Assembly: GCA_013696395.1 (NCBI GenBank)
Contig: JACCYQ010000123.1
Coordinates: 1 to 64,000 of the forward strand
DNA length: 64,000 nt
Direction of reading: 5' to 3'
DNA from: Chitinophagaceae bacterium
GTDB lineage: Bacteria; Bacteroidota; Bacteroidia; Chitinophagales; Chitinophagaceae
Below, piece after piece: positions 49,287 to 58,420 of this stretch. A model generated the notes under the pieces. It was not told the DNA's origin. It searched no databases and worked only from the letters and a program-made list of their open reading frames with translations. The translations under genes were made by a program, and so were the position numbers. Each line of letters starts with the position of its first letter. Positions within the stretch are counted from its first letter, which is position 1.

Positions 49287-51007
49287 ATCAGATAGACTGG
49301 ATAGTCCTGGTGCTTACATTGACCGGTATAATAAGTTATGGATTATATAAAAGAAAAACTTCGCATAACCTAGATGGTTATTTCAGATCTGATCGTACAC
49401 TGCCATGGGGCATCGTGCTATTAAGCATCATGGGTACCCAAGCCAGCGCCATTACTTTTATCTCAGCTCCCGGGCAGGCTTATACTGACGGGATGCGATT
49501 TGTACAGTATTATTTTGGATTACCGTTAGCCATGATCGTGATCTGTATAGCATTTGTTCCCATCTTTAAACGGTTGAATGTTTATACGGCGTACGAATAC
49601 CTTGAAAACCGTTTTAACGGAAAAACGCGTTCACTCACTGCATTTCTTTTTTTGTTGCAAAGGGGATTAAGTACCGGTATCAGCGTATTCGCCCCTTCCA
49701 TTATCCTTTCTTCTTTATTTAACTGGAATATTTACTGGACTAATATTTTTATGGGTGGCTTACTGATTATTTATACCATGAGCGGGGGGGCCAAAGCAGT
49801 TGCACATACTCAAAAGTTACAACTGATCATCATTTTTACCGGCATGTTCCTGTCTGCATTTATGGTGGTGAATATGCTGCCTGAAAATATTGGCTTCTTG
49901 GATGCTTTGCATGTTAGTGGTGAATTGGGTAAGCTGAATGTGATTACCACCGGGATTACGGAAAAGGGTTTTAACTGGAGCGACAGCTATAATATTTTTA
50001 GTGGAATAATCGGGGGATTCTTCCTGGCGCTTTCTTATTTCGGAACTGATCAGTCCCAGGTGGGACGGTATCTTACTGCCAGGTCACTAAAAGAAAGCCG
50101 CATGGGATTATTAATGAATGGCCTGGTTAAAATCCCCATGCAATTTGCCATTTTACTGATAGGTGCATTGGTGTTTACTTTTTACCAGTTTAAATCAGCG
50201 CCGGTATTTTTTAATCAACGGCAATTGGATAAACTTGAAAATTCAATTTATAAAGATTCATTACACCAGGTCCAGGTACAGTATGACCAACTCAGTGGTT
50301 TGAAGCAGCAGGTTGTACAGGCATATTCAAAAGCCATTCAGGATGATGATACCGCTGCAGAATCCATTCATGCAGCCGGTTTGCATGCATTGCAAAAATC
50401 ATCAGATAGTTTGCGTAGCATGGTAAAAAAATGGATCAGCTCTCCCGAAATTGGAGGCGATGGAAATGATACCAATTATATTTTTTTACGTTTCGTTGTT
50501 GATTACCTGCCTCAGGGTTTAGTGGGTTTACTGATCGCCATTATATTCCTGGCATCATGGGGAAGCATTGCAGCGGCACTGAATTCCCTGGCTTCCAGCA
50601 GTATGATTGATTTTCACAAGCGGTTTACAAAAGATGCTGATACACCCGAAAAAGAATATCGTTTGTCAAAGTGGTACACTTTAGGTTGGGGTATTTTTTG
50701 TATTGTAGTAGCAATGTTTACTTATAATGTAGGCAACAGCCTTATTGAAGCGGTCAATATTTTAGGCTCATTATTTTATGGGGTTATTTTAGGTGTTTTC
50801 TTAGTAGCGTTTTTTCTGAAGAAAATTGTGAATGGAAATATTGTTTTCATTGCTGCTTTGCTGGCTGAATGTTTGGTGCTTACTGTTTTTGCGCTTACAA
50901 AATCGGAAATACTTGAAATTGGTTTTCTATGGCTTAACCCGATCGGTGCGTTTGGGGTAATTGGTTTCAGTTTGTTATTACATTCAATAACGAAAGCCAG
51001 GATATGA
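49283..51007 (+). CDS. sodium:solute symporter family protein
   Basis: WGIVLLSIMGTQASAITFISAPGQAYTDGMRFVQYYFGLPLAMIVI; FGTDQSQVGRYLTARSLKESRMGLLMNGLVKIPMQF; SSS fold. Confidence 0.93.
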   Translation: MNQIDWIVLVLTLTGIISYGLYKRKTSHNLDGYFRSDRTLPWGIVLLSIMGTQASAITFISAPGQAYTDGMRFVQYYFGLPLAMIVICIAFVPIFKRLNVYTAYEYLENRFNGKTRSLTAFLFLLQRGLSTGISVFAPSIILSSLFNWNIYWTNIFMGGLLIIYTMSGGAKAVAHTQKLQLIIIFTGMFLSAFMVVNMLPENIGFLDALHVSGELGKLNVITTGITEKGFNWSDSYNIFSGIIGGFFLALSYFGTDQSQVGRYLTARSLKESRMGLLMNGLVKIPMQFAILLIGALVFTFYQFKSAPVFFNQRQLDKLENSIYKDSLHQVQVQYDQLSGLKQQVVQAYSKAIQDDDTAAESIHAAGLHALQKSSDSLRSMVKKWISSPEIGGDGNDTNYIFLRFVVDYLPQGLVGLLIAIIFLASWGSIAAALNSLASSSMIDFHKRFTKDADTPEKEYRLSKWYTLGWGIFCIVVAMFTYNVGNSLIEAVNILGSLFYGVILGVFLVAFFLKKIVNGNIVFIAALLAECLVLTVFALTKSEILEIGFLWLNPIGAFGVIGFSLLLHSITKARI

Positions 51008-51079
51008 TTTTTCGTTGATATTGAAATATTCGAATAAAACCACCATTAATTTTAAGGGAAAAATTAAAATATTTAGCTT

Positions 51080-52570
51080 TTATTCCACCTTGGTGATCTT
51101 CAAAATATTTGTAGGCAAATGTAAATGGATAGGAGTGCTTCCTGTATTAACAACCGTATCGCCAGGTTTTAAAAATCCTCTTTCTCTCAATATATTTATC
51201 TGGTCGAAAAATATATCATCCAGGCTGTTTTCCTCTTCATAATGAAAGGCTCTTACTCCCCAGCTCAAACTCAATTGATTTACCAGGGTTCGCTCTTTAG
51301 TAAAAATATATAAGGGCGATTTAGGGCGGTAACTGCTTAACATAAAACCCGTATAACCACTTTGTGTCATGCCAACCAAGGCTTCTGCAGAGGAGTCTTT
51401 GGCCAGTTTACAGGCATTATAGCAAATGGCATCGCTTAAAAAGGAAGGGGAGTGGGGTTGTGGTACCAGTTCGTCTGAGAGATCATATTTATAATCTGTT
51501 CTTTCCACCTCCATAATTATTTTCCGCATGGTTTGCACAACCAGAGCAGGATGATTTCCGGTTGCTGTTTCGCCACTGAGCATAACGGCATCGGCTCCTT
51601 CCAGAACAGCATTGGCAACGTCTGTTATTTCACTGCGGTTTGGTTTAATACGGTCAATCATGCTTTCCATCATTTGCGTTGCAACGATAACAGGTTTGGC
51701 ACGATGCAGGCATTTACGAATGATCTGTTTTTGAATGAGCGGAACTTTTTCGATAGGTAATTCAACTCCCAGGTCTCCGCGGGCAATCATGATACCATCC
51801 GATTCTACAATAATATCGCGGATATTCTGTAATGCTTCCGGCTTCTCAATCTTGGCAATGATTTTTGTTTTACTTTTTCTTTCGTTTAACCTGTTTCGCA
51901 AAATTTCCAGGTCCTTTACACTGCGCACAAATGATAGTGCCACCCAATCCAGTTGCTGGTCAATGATAAATTCAAGGTCCACAAAATCTTTTTCGGTTAA
52001 TGCTGGCAGTGAGATCTTGGTATCCGGCAAATTCACCCCTTTATTGGAGGACAAAAAACCACCCATGGTCACTTCCACCTTAACATCATGGTTGTCCAGT
52101 ACCTCTATCACTCTAACCTCCAATTTGCCATCATCTATCATAATCAGGTTGCCTGGTTTTACATCTGCATGCAAATTGTGGTACGACATGTAAACCCTTT
52201 CCTTATTACCTATTACCTTGGTATTGGTGAAGGTGAGGATATCGCCTGTTTCCACTTTCATAATATCATTCTCAATGACACCAACTCTTAACTTAGGACC
52301 TTGTAAATCACCCAGGATTGCAATATTGTAAGGTTCGTATACATTTATTTTACGGATGTGCTTTATAATCTCCGCTTTATTTTCATGCGATCCATGGGAA
52401 AAATTTAACCTGAATACATTGACGCCCATTTTAACCAGTTCCAGTAATTGTTCATAACTGTCACAAGCAGGGCCAACTGTTGCAACGATCTTTGTACGGT
52501 GAGAACTGTGTTCAAGCCCCGCCAGTTTATTCATTGATTTATGATAGTATTTGTCTATGTTTTTTGGCAT
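51080..52570 (-). CDS. pyk: pyruvate kinase
   Basis: TKIVATVGPACDSYEQLLELVKMGVNVFRLNFSHG, MIARGDLGVELPIEKVPLIQKQIIRKC, VIVATQMMESMI, AVMLSGETATGNHP. Confidence 0.98.
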   Translation of the reverse strand: MPKNIDKYYHKSMNKLAGLEHSSHRTKIVATVGPACDSYEQLLELVKMGVNVFRLNFSHGSHENKAEIIKHIRKINVYEPYNIAILGDLQGPKLRVGVIENDIMKVETGDILTFTNTKVIGNKERVYMSYHNLHADVKPGNLIMIDDGKLEVRVIEVLDNHDVKVEVTMGGFLSSNKGVNLPDTKISLPALTEKDFVDLEFIIDQQLDWVALSFVRSVKDLEILRNRLNERKSKTKIIAKIEKPEALQNIRDIIVESDGIMIARGDLGVELPIEKVPLIQKQIIRKCLHRAKPVIVATQMMESMIDRIKPNRSEITDVANAVLEGADAVMLSGETATGNHPALVVQTMRKIIMEVERTDYKYDLSDELVPQPHSPSFLSDAICYNACKLAKDSSAEALVGMTQSGYTGFMLSSYRPKSPLYIFTKERTLVNQLSLSWGVRAFHYEEENSLDDIFFDQINILRERGFLKPGDTVVNTGSTPIHLHLPTNILKITKVE

Positions 52571-52656
52571 ATAAGCGTTTATTTAGGCTGGTTGTTTTTG
52601 TTGATGTGACGGATGATTAACTTTAACGCGTAACTGGTTTTCTGGATATAGAATTT

Positions 52657-53640
52657 TTAAGAAGCCAGGATCTTAACGATCTTCATCCATTCATCGCTGA
52701 TCTTACTTTTTGTTTTAACCGCATTTTCAAGGGGTATATAATGCATTTTATTATTCAGGATGCCGACAAAAACATTATGTCGTCCTTCACGCAGGCATTC
52801 TACTGCATGGTAGCCCATACGGCTTGCAATCAACCGGTCCAGGCAGGAGGGAGCACCTCCGCGTTGGATATGACCAAGAATGCATACCCTGATTTCTGAA
52901 TTGGGTAATTCATCCTGTATGATCTTTTGCACTTCATTTGCTCCACCAAATCCATCACCTTCCGCAACTACAATCAGGTTAACCAATTTTTTTCTTCTTT
53001 CTTTTTCCTGTAAGGAGAGCACAAGGTCTTTTATGTCTGTTTTTCTTTCTGGTATCAGGATATTCTCAGCTCCTGTGGCAATTCCGCTGTGCAAAGCAAT
53101 ATATCCGGCATCACGTCCCATCACTTCGATAATAAACACGCGGTCATGTGCATCCATGGTATCCCTGATCTTATCAATTGCCTCTACCGCAGTATTTACA
53201 GCTGTATCAAAACCAATCGTAAAATCCGTACCATGAATATCTTTATCAATAGTACCCGCTAATCCGATGCAGGGAATATCAAACTCCTGGCTGAATTTAA
53301 CGGCACCCCTGAAAGACCCGTCACCACCAATAACAACCAGGCCATTGATGCCTCTTTTCTTTAAATTTTTATAAGCTTTTTTGCGGCCTTCATATTCATA
53401 GAAATCTTTACACCGGGCTGTCTTTAAAATGGTGCCGCCACGCTGAATGATATTAGCTACTGAACGGGTTTCCATTTTTGCTATATCGTCTTCAATCAAA
53501 CCCTGGTATCCACGCATAATGCCATACATTTCAAGGCCATGATAGATGCCTGTGCGCACAACAGCCCGGATGGCAGCATTCATGCCTGGAGAATCTCCTC
53601 CTGAAGTAAGCACGCCGATTTTGGTTACTTTTTTTACCAT
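52657..53640 (-). CDS. pfkA: 6-phosphofructokinase
   Basis: KIGVLTSGGDSPGMNAAIRAVVR, LVVIGGDGSFRGA, GLAGTIDKDIHGTDFTIGFDTAVNTAVEAIDKIRDT, VMGRDAGYIALHSGIA. Confidence 0.98.
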   Translation of the reverse strand: MVKKVTKIGVLTSGGDSPGMNAAIRAVVRTGIYHGLEMYGIMRGYQGLIEDDIAKMETRSVANIIQRGGTILKTARCKDFYEYEGRKKAYKNLKKRGINGLVVIGGDGSFRGAVKFSQEFDIPCIGLAGTIDKDIHGTDFTIGFDTAVNTAVEAIDKIRDTMDAHDRVFIIEVMGRDAGYIALHSGIATGAENILIPERKTDIKDLVLSLQEKERRKKLVNLIVVAEGDGFGGANEVQKIIQDELPNSEIRVCILGHIQRGGAPSCLDRLIASRMGYHAVECLREGRHNVFVGILNNKMHYIPLENAVKTKSKISDEWMKIVKILAS

Positions 53641-53724
53641 TAATAATTATCTAGGTCCTTCTATGAAAATCTGGTTCAAGTTAAATTACTAATTAGGAAA
53701 ATAGCTTATTTTGCTAAAAGCGGA

Positions 53725-53732
53725 CAAAAATA
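53725..53732 (-). promoter_or_regulatory. -7 box TATTTTTG upstream of pfkA
   Basis: Plus CAAAAATA, 84 nt before the ATG. Confidence 0.4.
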
Positions 53733-53749
53733 AGGTATTGTTTATTAAC

Positions 53750-53764
53750 GTGTATACCATACAC
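53750..53764. promoter_or_regulatory. palindrome GTGTAT-acc-ATACAC in divergent pfkA / S9 peptidase spacer
   Basis: Perfect 6-bp arms. Confidence 0.3.
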
Positions 53765-53791
53765 ACAATCGTTAGTCTTTAATTATTTATT

Positions 53792-55939
53792 ATGAAAAAA
53801 ATCATTGGTTTCTTTTTCTTGCTCTCAACATTATTTGTTGATGCGCAAATAAAATACCCGGATAGTAAAAAAATGGATGCCATAGATGATTATCATGGAA
53901 CCATGGTATCTGATCCGTATCGCTGGCTGGAAGATGATAATAGTGATGAAACGAAGAAATGGGTAAACAGTCAGAATGAAGTAACAGAACAATACCTGTC
54001 AACAATTCCCTACCGGATGGAAATAAAGAAGCGGTTTGAAGAACTTTGGGATTTTAAAAAATATACCGCCCCATATAAACATGGTGCGTATTATTATTTT
54101 GCCAAAAATGATGGTCTGCAAAACCAGTACGTTTATTACCGGTTGAAGAATTTAAAAGATGAGCCTGAATTATTTTTCGATCCCAATAAATTATCTGAGG
54201 ATGGAACGGCTGCTTTAAGTGTAATGAATTTTTCTAAAAATGCCAGGTACATGGCCTATTCCATTTCCCAATCCGGCAGCGACTGGCAAACTGGTTTTAT
54301 CATGGATGTAGCGACCAAAGAAAAACTGGATGATCAGTTGGATTGGTTAAAATTTACCGGTTTTAGCTGGAAGGGTGATGAAGGATTTTATTACAGTCGT
54401 TACCCGGAACCCAAAGAGCAGGATAAGCTAAAAGGCGTGAATGCAGCGCAGCAGGTTTATTATCATAAAGTTGGTACACCGCAATCCGAAGACCAATTGA
54501 TTTATGAGGATCCTGAACATCCGCAGCGTTTTGGTGGGGCCAGGCTGACAGATGATGGCCGTTTTCTCATCATTTCCACTTCCGAAGGTACCAGTGGCAG
54601 AGAGATCTGGTATAAAGACATGCAGGATGCAACCCAAAAAGATTTTCGGTTACTGATACCCGGGTTTAAAACAGAACCCTCTGTTATTGATAACAAAGGC
54701 GGGATGTTGCTGGTGTTAACAAATGATGGCGCACCAAATTTTAAAGTGGTAGCTATTGACCCAAAGAATCCTGGGAAAGAAAACTGGAAAACATTGATCC
54801 AAGAAAAAAAAGACGCATTACAAGGAGTTTCCACGGCAGGTGGATATTTGTTTGCAGGTTACCTCAAGGATGCTTCCACCCGTACTTATCAGTATGACTA
54901 TGATGGCAAATTGATCAGGGAAGTAAAATTACCAGGCATCGGCAGTGCCAGCGGATTTGGAAGTCGCAAAACGGAAGATGAACTTTTTTACACTTACTCA
55001 TCTTTTGCATATCCTGCCAGTATTTTTCATTATGATATGAAGACGGGAAAAAGCACCTTATTCAGAAAGAGTGAAGCAAAATTTGACCCCACCCAGTTTG
55101 AAACCAAACAGGTTTTTTATACCAGTAAAGATGGAACAAAGGTTCCCATGTTTATATCATACAAAAAAGGTTTAAAACTTGATGGAGAAAATCCGGTTAT
55201 GCTTTACAGTTATGGTGGATTTAATATTCCCATGACCCCCGGTTTCAATTTGCAGAATGCCTTTTTCATGGAGCAGGGTGGCATATATGCGCAACCCAGT
55301 TTAAGGGGAGGAAGCGAATATGGCGAAGAATGGCATAAGGGTGGTATGCTGGAAAATAAACAGAATGTATTTGATGATTTTATCGCCGCGGCAGAATACC
55401 TGGTAAAGGAAAAATACACCAGCAAAGATAAAATTGCAATTCGCGGTGGAAGTAATGGTGGATTATTAGTGGGTGCAGCCATGACGCAGCGGCCCGATCT
55501 TTTTAAAGTGGCTATTCCACAGGTTGGCGTATTGGATATGTTACGGTATCACCAATTCACCATCGGGTATGCCTGGGCCACTGAATATGGAAGAAGTGAT
55601 AATCCAAAAGATTTTGAGTACCTCTATAAATATTCACCTTTGCATAACCTGAGAAAAAATGTGCGTTATCCTGCTACATTAATAACTACTGCAGATCATG
55701 ATGACCGGGTGGTACCTGCGCACTCATTTAAATTTGCCGCCGCCCTGCAAGAGGTGAATAATGGAACAAGTCCAACCCTTATAAGGATTGAAAGTAAGGC
55801 CGGGCATGGCGCAGGAAAGCCAACCAGCAAACAAATTGAAGAAGCAACGGATATCTGGAGCTTCACTATGTTTAACCTGAATATGCCTTTCAAATACAAA
55901 GACAAAGTGATTCACCCCAATACTAAGAAGGCCTTTTAG
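53792..55939 (+). CDS. prolyl oligopeptidase (S9A family)
   Basis: DPYRWLEDDNSDETKKWVNSQNEVTEQYL; GGSNGGLLVGAAMTQRPDLFKVAIPQVGVLDMLRYHQFTIGYAWATEYG; DHDDRVVPAHSFKFAA. Confidence 0.96.
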   Translation: MKKIIGFFFLLSTLFVDAQIKYPDSKKMDAIDDYHGTMVSDPYRWLEDDNSDETKKWVNSQNEVTEQYLSTIPYRMEIKKRFEELWDFKKYTAPYKHGAYYYFAKNDGLQNQYVYYRLKNLKDEPELFFDPNKLSEDGTAALSVMNFSKNARYMAYSISQSGSDWQTGFIMDVATKEKLDDQLDWLKFTGFSWKGDEGFYYSRYPEPKEQDKLKGVNAAQQVYYHKVGTPQSEDQLIYEDPEHPQRFGGARLTDDGRFLIISTSEGTSGREIWYKDMQDATQKDFRLLIPGFKTEPSVIDNKGGMLLVLTNDGAPNFKVVAIDPKNPGKENWKTLIQEKKDALQGVSTAGGYLFAGYLKDASTRTYQYDYDGKLIREVKLPGIGSASGFGSRKTEDELFYTYSSFAYPASIFHYDMKTGKSTLFRKSEAKFDPTQFETKQVFYTSKDGTKVPMFISYKKGLKLDGENPVMLYSYGGFNIPMTPGFNLQNAFFMEQGGIYAQPSLRGGSEYGEEWHKGGMLENKQNVFDDFIAAAEYLVKEKYTSKDKIAIRGGSNGGLLVGAAMTQRPDLFKVAIPQVGVLDMLRYHQFTIGYAWATEYGRSDNPKDFEYLYKYSPLHNLRKNVRYPATLITTADHDDRVVPAHSFKFAAALQEVNNGTSPTLIRIESKAGHGAGKPTSKQIEEATDIWSFTMFNLNMPFKYKDKVIHPNTKKAF

Positions 55940-55940
55940 T

Positions 55941-56130
55941 TGATTGGTTGATTAATTGTTAAATCTGGAATTAGGAATTAGGAATTGGGAATTAGTTGGA
56001 TTGATTAGTGGATATACTAAGCCCTAAACTCTAAATCCTAAACATCAAAACTTTTAGAATAGTTGATTGGTTGATTAGTTGGTTGGGTTGACACGATTTC
56101 TAAACGCTAAACACAAAACATCTGAACACT
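55941..56130. repeat. intergenic block of degenerate 8-bp and 7-bp period repeats
   Basis: tgattggt/tgattaat; (ggaatta)n; taaactct/aaatccta/aacatcaa; ttgattgg/ttgattag/ttggttgg; taaacgct/aaacacaa/aacatctg. Confidence 0.75.
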
Positions 56131-56135
56131 CTTTT

Positions 56136-56143
56136 TATATTCG
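56136..56143 (+). promoter_or_regulatory. -7-like box TATATTCG, 4 nt before start codon (leaderless candidate)
   Basis: ATG at 56148. Confidence 0.5.
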
Positions 56144-56147
56144 TTTC

Positions 56148-57044
56148 ATGAAAGTTCTTGTCACTGGTGCTAATGGATTTATCGGAAATTATGTATGTGA
56201 GCAATTAGTAAAAGCGGGTTTAACGGTGATGGCTACCGGAAAAGGTGATTGTCGCCTTCTCCTCAAAAGCAACCCTTTATTCTCATACCGGTCCATGGAT
56301 TTTACAAATCCCTTTGAAGTGGATTTAGTATTTGAAGATTTCAAACCTGGTTGCGTGGTGCATGCCGGCGCCAACGGTCGCCCGGATGTTTGCGAACAGA
56401 ACCAGATGCAGGCATATATTAATAATGTAGAAGGCACTGTAACCTTACTGACCAATGCCGCAGCCCATCAAAGTTTTTTTCTTTTTATATCAACCGATTT
56501 TGTTTTTGATGGTAATGCCGGACCCTATGCAGAAGACGATCCAACGAACCCGGTAAATTATTATGGAAGAACCAAACTGGAAGCGGAAGAGGCCGTTCGG
56601 GATTATGAGCACGACTGGGCTATTGTGAGAACAGTGCTTGTATTTGGAAAACCACAGACCGGCAGGGAAAACATTCTAACCCTGGTACAAAAATCATTGC
56701 TCGCCGGCCAGGAAATAAAAATTTTTGATGATCAGTATCGTACCCCGACTTATGTAGAAGACCTGGCCGCTGCTATTGTTTCCATCATTCAAAAAAAAGC
56801 CACCGGTACATGGCATATTTCAGGCAATGAAATGGTAACACCTTACCAACTATCGGTAATGGCAGCCCGCTACCTGAACCTTGATGAATCATTGATTTGT
56901 AAAATTTATTCAGGTGATCTTGCCGAAGCGGCAAAACGACCGCACCGAACCGGTTTCATTATTGAAAAAGCGGTTAAGCATCTGGGTTATAAACCTTTGA
57001 CCCTGGAGGAGGGACTGAAAAAAACATTTTCTGGAGTTGTCTGA
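56148..57044 (+). CDS. SDR family sugar-nucleotide reductase (RmlD-like)
   Basis: ORF 56079..57044; start 56148 MKVLVTGANGFIGNYVCEQL; FISTDFVFDGNAGPYAEDDPTNPVNYYGRTKLEAEEAV. Confidence 0.9.
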   Translation: MKVLVTGANGFIGNYVCEQLVKAGLTVMATGKGDCRLLLKSNPLFSYRSMDFTNPFEVDLVFEDFKPGCVVHAGANGRPDVCEQNQMQAYINNVEGTVTLLTNAAAHQSFFLFISTDFVFDGNAGPYAEDDPTNPVNYYGRTKLEAEEAVRDYEHDWAIVRTVLVFGKPQTGRENILTLVQKSLLAGQEIKIFDDQYRTPTYVEDLAAAIVSIIQKKATGTWHISGNEMVTPYQLSVMAARYLNLDESLICKIYSGDLAEAAKRPHRTGFIIEKAVKHLGYKPLTLEEGLKKTFSGVV

Positions 57045-57074
57045 AATAAATTATGGAACCAGCCTTGCTTTTCA

Positions 57075-58022
57075 TCAACTCATCATCAACGAATTCACGC
57101 TTCGCTGCAGAATATTAAAGGCAATTTCCGCCATCAGGTTTTCTTTATCTAATGTTGGATTTACTTCCGTTACCTCAAAGCAGCAGATCTTCCGGTTTTG
57201 CATAAATTTACTGATCAGGTCTTCGGCTTCTCTTTCTCTCAGTCCATTACTAACCGGCGTCCCTGTTCCTTTGGAAATCACCGAATCCAGGCTGTCCACA
57301 TCAAAACTTACATAAATATCCGTGCAATCCGATAAGTATCGTAACACGGCACGCACCACGTTCTCCGCACCCTTGGTCCTTAATTCTTTGGTAGTGATCA
57401 CTTTCATACCATATTTATCAATCAGGTATTTTTCTTCTTTTTCAAAATCGCGAAGCGAAATAAATACCACGTCTTCGGGTAAAACCATGGGAGATGATTT
57501 TCCTGTTTTCTTTAAATAATCCCATTGTTTAGCAGTTTCGGCATCCAGTTCATGAACGGCGCATTCTTCATTATTCTCATTGATGGCAATGGCCAGTGGC
57601 ATGCCATGAATATTTCCTGAAGGAGTTGTGTATGGTGTATGCAGATCGGCATGCGCATCTATCCATATTACACCGAGTTTACTTTTTGGCCGGGCTAATT
57701 TAATTCCCGCAATGGTGGCGCCGCTGGTACTATGATCCCCGCTTAATACCACGGGGAAAAAATTATTTTTTAATGAATCGCTTACGGCCTTGCTTACCTT
57801 ATCATACATGGTAACAATGCCTTTAATTCTTTTGGCATATGGCGATTCAATGGGTTCGTGCAGCAGTTTATTATCGTGTGTAATTTTTTCGGAAGGGAAA
57901 TGAATAAAAAAATTACTCATGAAATCCAGTGCAGCTATTTTGATGGCTTCTATTCCCAGGCTGGCACCCCGGGTACCGGCACCAATTTCTGATGGCACTT
58001 CAATCAGCTTGATATTCTTCAT
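57075..58022 (-). CDS. rocF: arginase
   Basis: VVLSGDHSTSGATIAGI, GVIWIDAHADLHTPYTTPSGNIHGMPLA, YVSFDVDSLDSVISKGTGTPVSNGL. Confidence 0.92.
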   Translation of the reverse strand: MKNIKLIEVPSEIGAGTRGASLGIEAIKIAALDFMSNFFIHFPSEKITHDNKLLHEPIESPYAKRIKGIVTMYDKVSKAVSDSLKNNFFPVVLSGDHSTSGATIAGIKLARPKSKLGVIWIDAHADLHTPYTTPSGNIHGMPLAIAINENNEECAVHELDAETAKQWDYLKKTGKSSPMVLPEDVVFISLRDFEKEEKYLIDKYGMKVITTKELRTKGAENVVRAVLRYLSDCTDIYVSFDVDSLDSVISKGTGTPVSNGLREREAEDLISKFMQNRKICCFEVTEVNPTLDKENLMAEIAFNILQRSVNSLMMS

Positions 58023-58115
58023 ACATGTTTATTGTGTGAAACCGCACCAAAAAATCTCCGGTGTGCAGGAGAAATGACATTGAAAAAGGATGCAGCAATC
58101 GTTTTTAGGCAAAAA

Positions 58116-58123
58116 CAAATGTA
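58116..58123 (-). promoter_or_regulatory. -7 box TACATTTG upstream of arginase
   Basis: Plus CAAATGTA. Confidence 0.4.
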
Positions 58124-58150
58124 GTGATTTGGGGAAAAACGCACAAATGT

Positions 58151-58322
58151 TGATTGGTTGATTTGTTGATTGGTTGATAGATTGCCAAATTAAACCCTTA
58201 GATCTAAACACTGAACTTCTTAAAAAGGAATTGGGAATTGGGCTGAATAGTTGAAAAGTTGAAAGGTTGATTGGTTGACAAACTAACCACTAAAACTTAA
58301 ACTCTAAACACTAAACAAAAGA
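58151..58322. repeat. intergenic block of degenerate 8-bp-period repeats with short 7-bp segment
   Basis: tgattggt/tgatttgt/tgattggt/tgatagat/tgccaaat/taaaccct; ttgaaaag/ttgaaagg/ttgattgg/ttgacaaa/ctaaccac/taaaactt. Confidence 0.75.
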
Positions 58323-58356
58323 AAAATGGATTAGCAGAAATCCACTAATCCATTTT
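58323..58356 (-). terminator. perfect 12-bp inverted repeat, probable terminator of usp gene
   Basis: AAAATGGATTAG-cagaaatcca-CTAATCCATTTT. Confidence 0.6.
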
Positions 58357-58370
58357 AATTATGTACTTCA

Positions 58371-58418
58371 ATTTTCAAATTCTCAAATTCTCAAATTGTT
58401 TAATTGCGTAATTGTCAA
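58371..58418. repeat. 8-bp-period array, consensus ATTNNNNA, related to 782..837
   Basis: attttcaa/attctcaa/attctcaa/attgttta/attgcgta/attgtcaa, six units in perfect phase. Confidence 0.85.
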
Positions 58419-58420
58419 AT

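Noticed and set aside
56021-56050. CCCTAAACTCTAAATCC resembles plant-type telomere repeat CCCTAAA
   Set aside because: Degenerate, 8-nt rather than 7-nt phase, internal to a bacterial chromosome between housekeeping genes; treated as one of the octamer arrays.
58151-58322. Possible CRISPR array
   Set aside because: Units are 7-8 nt with no spacer/repeat alternation and no cas genes nearby.
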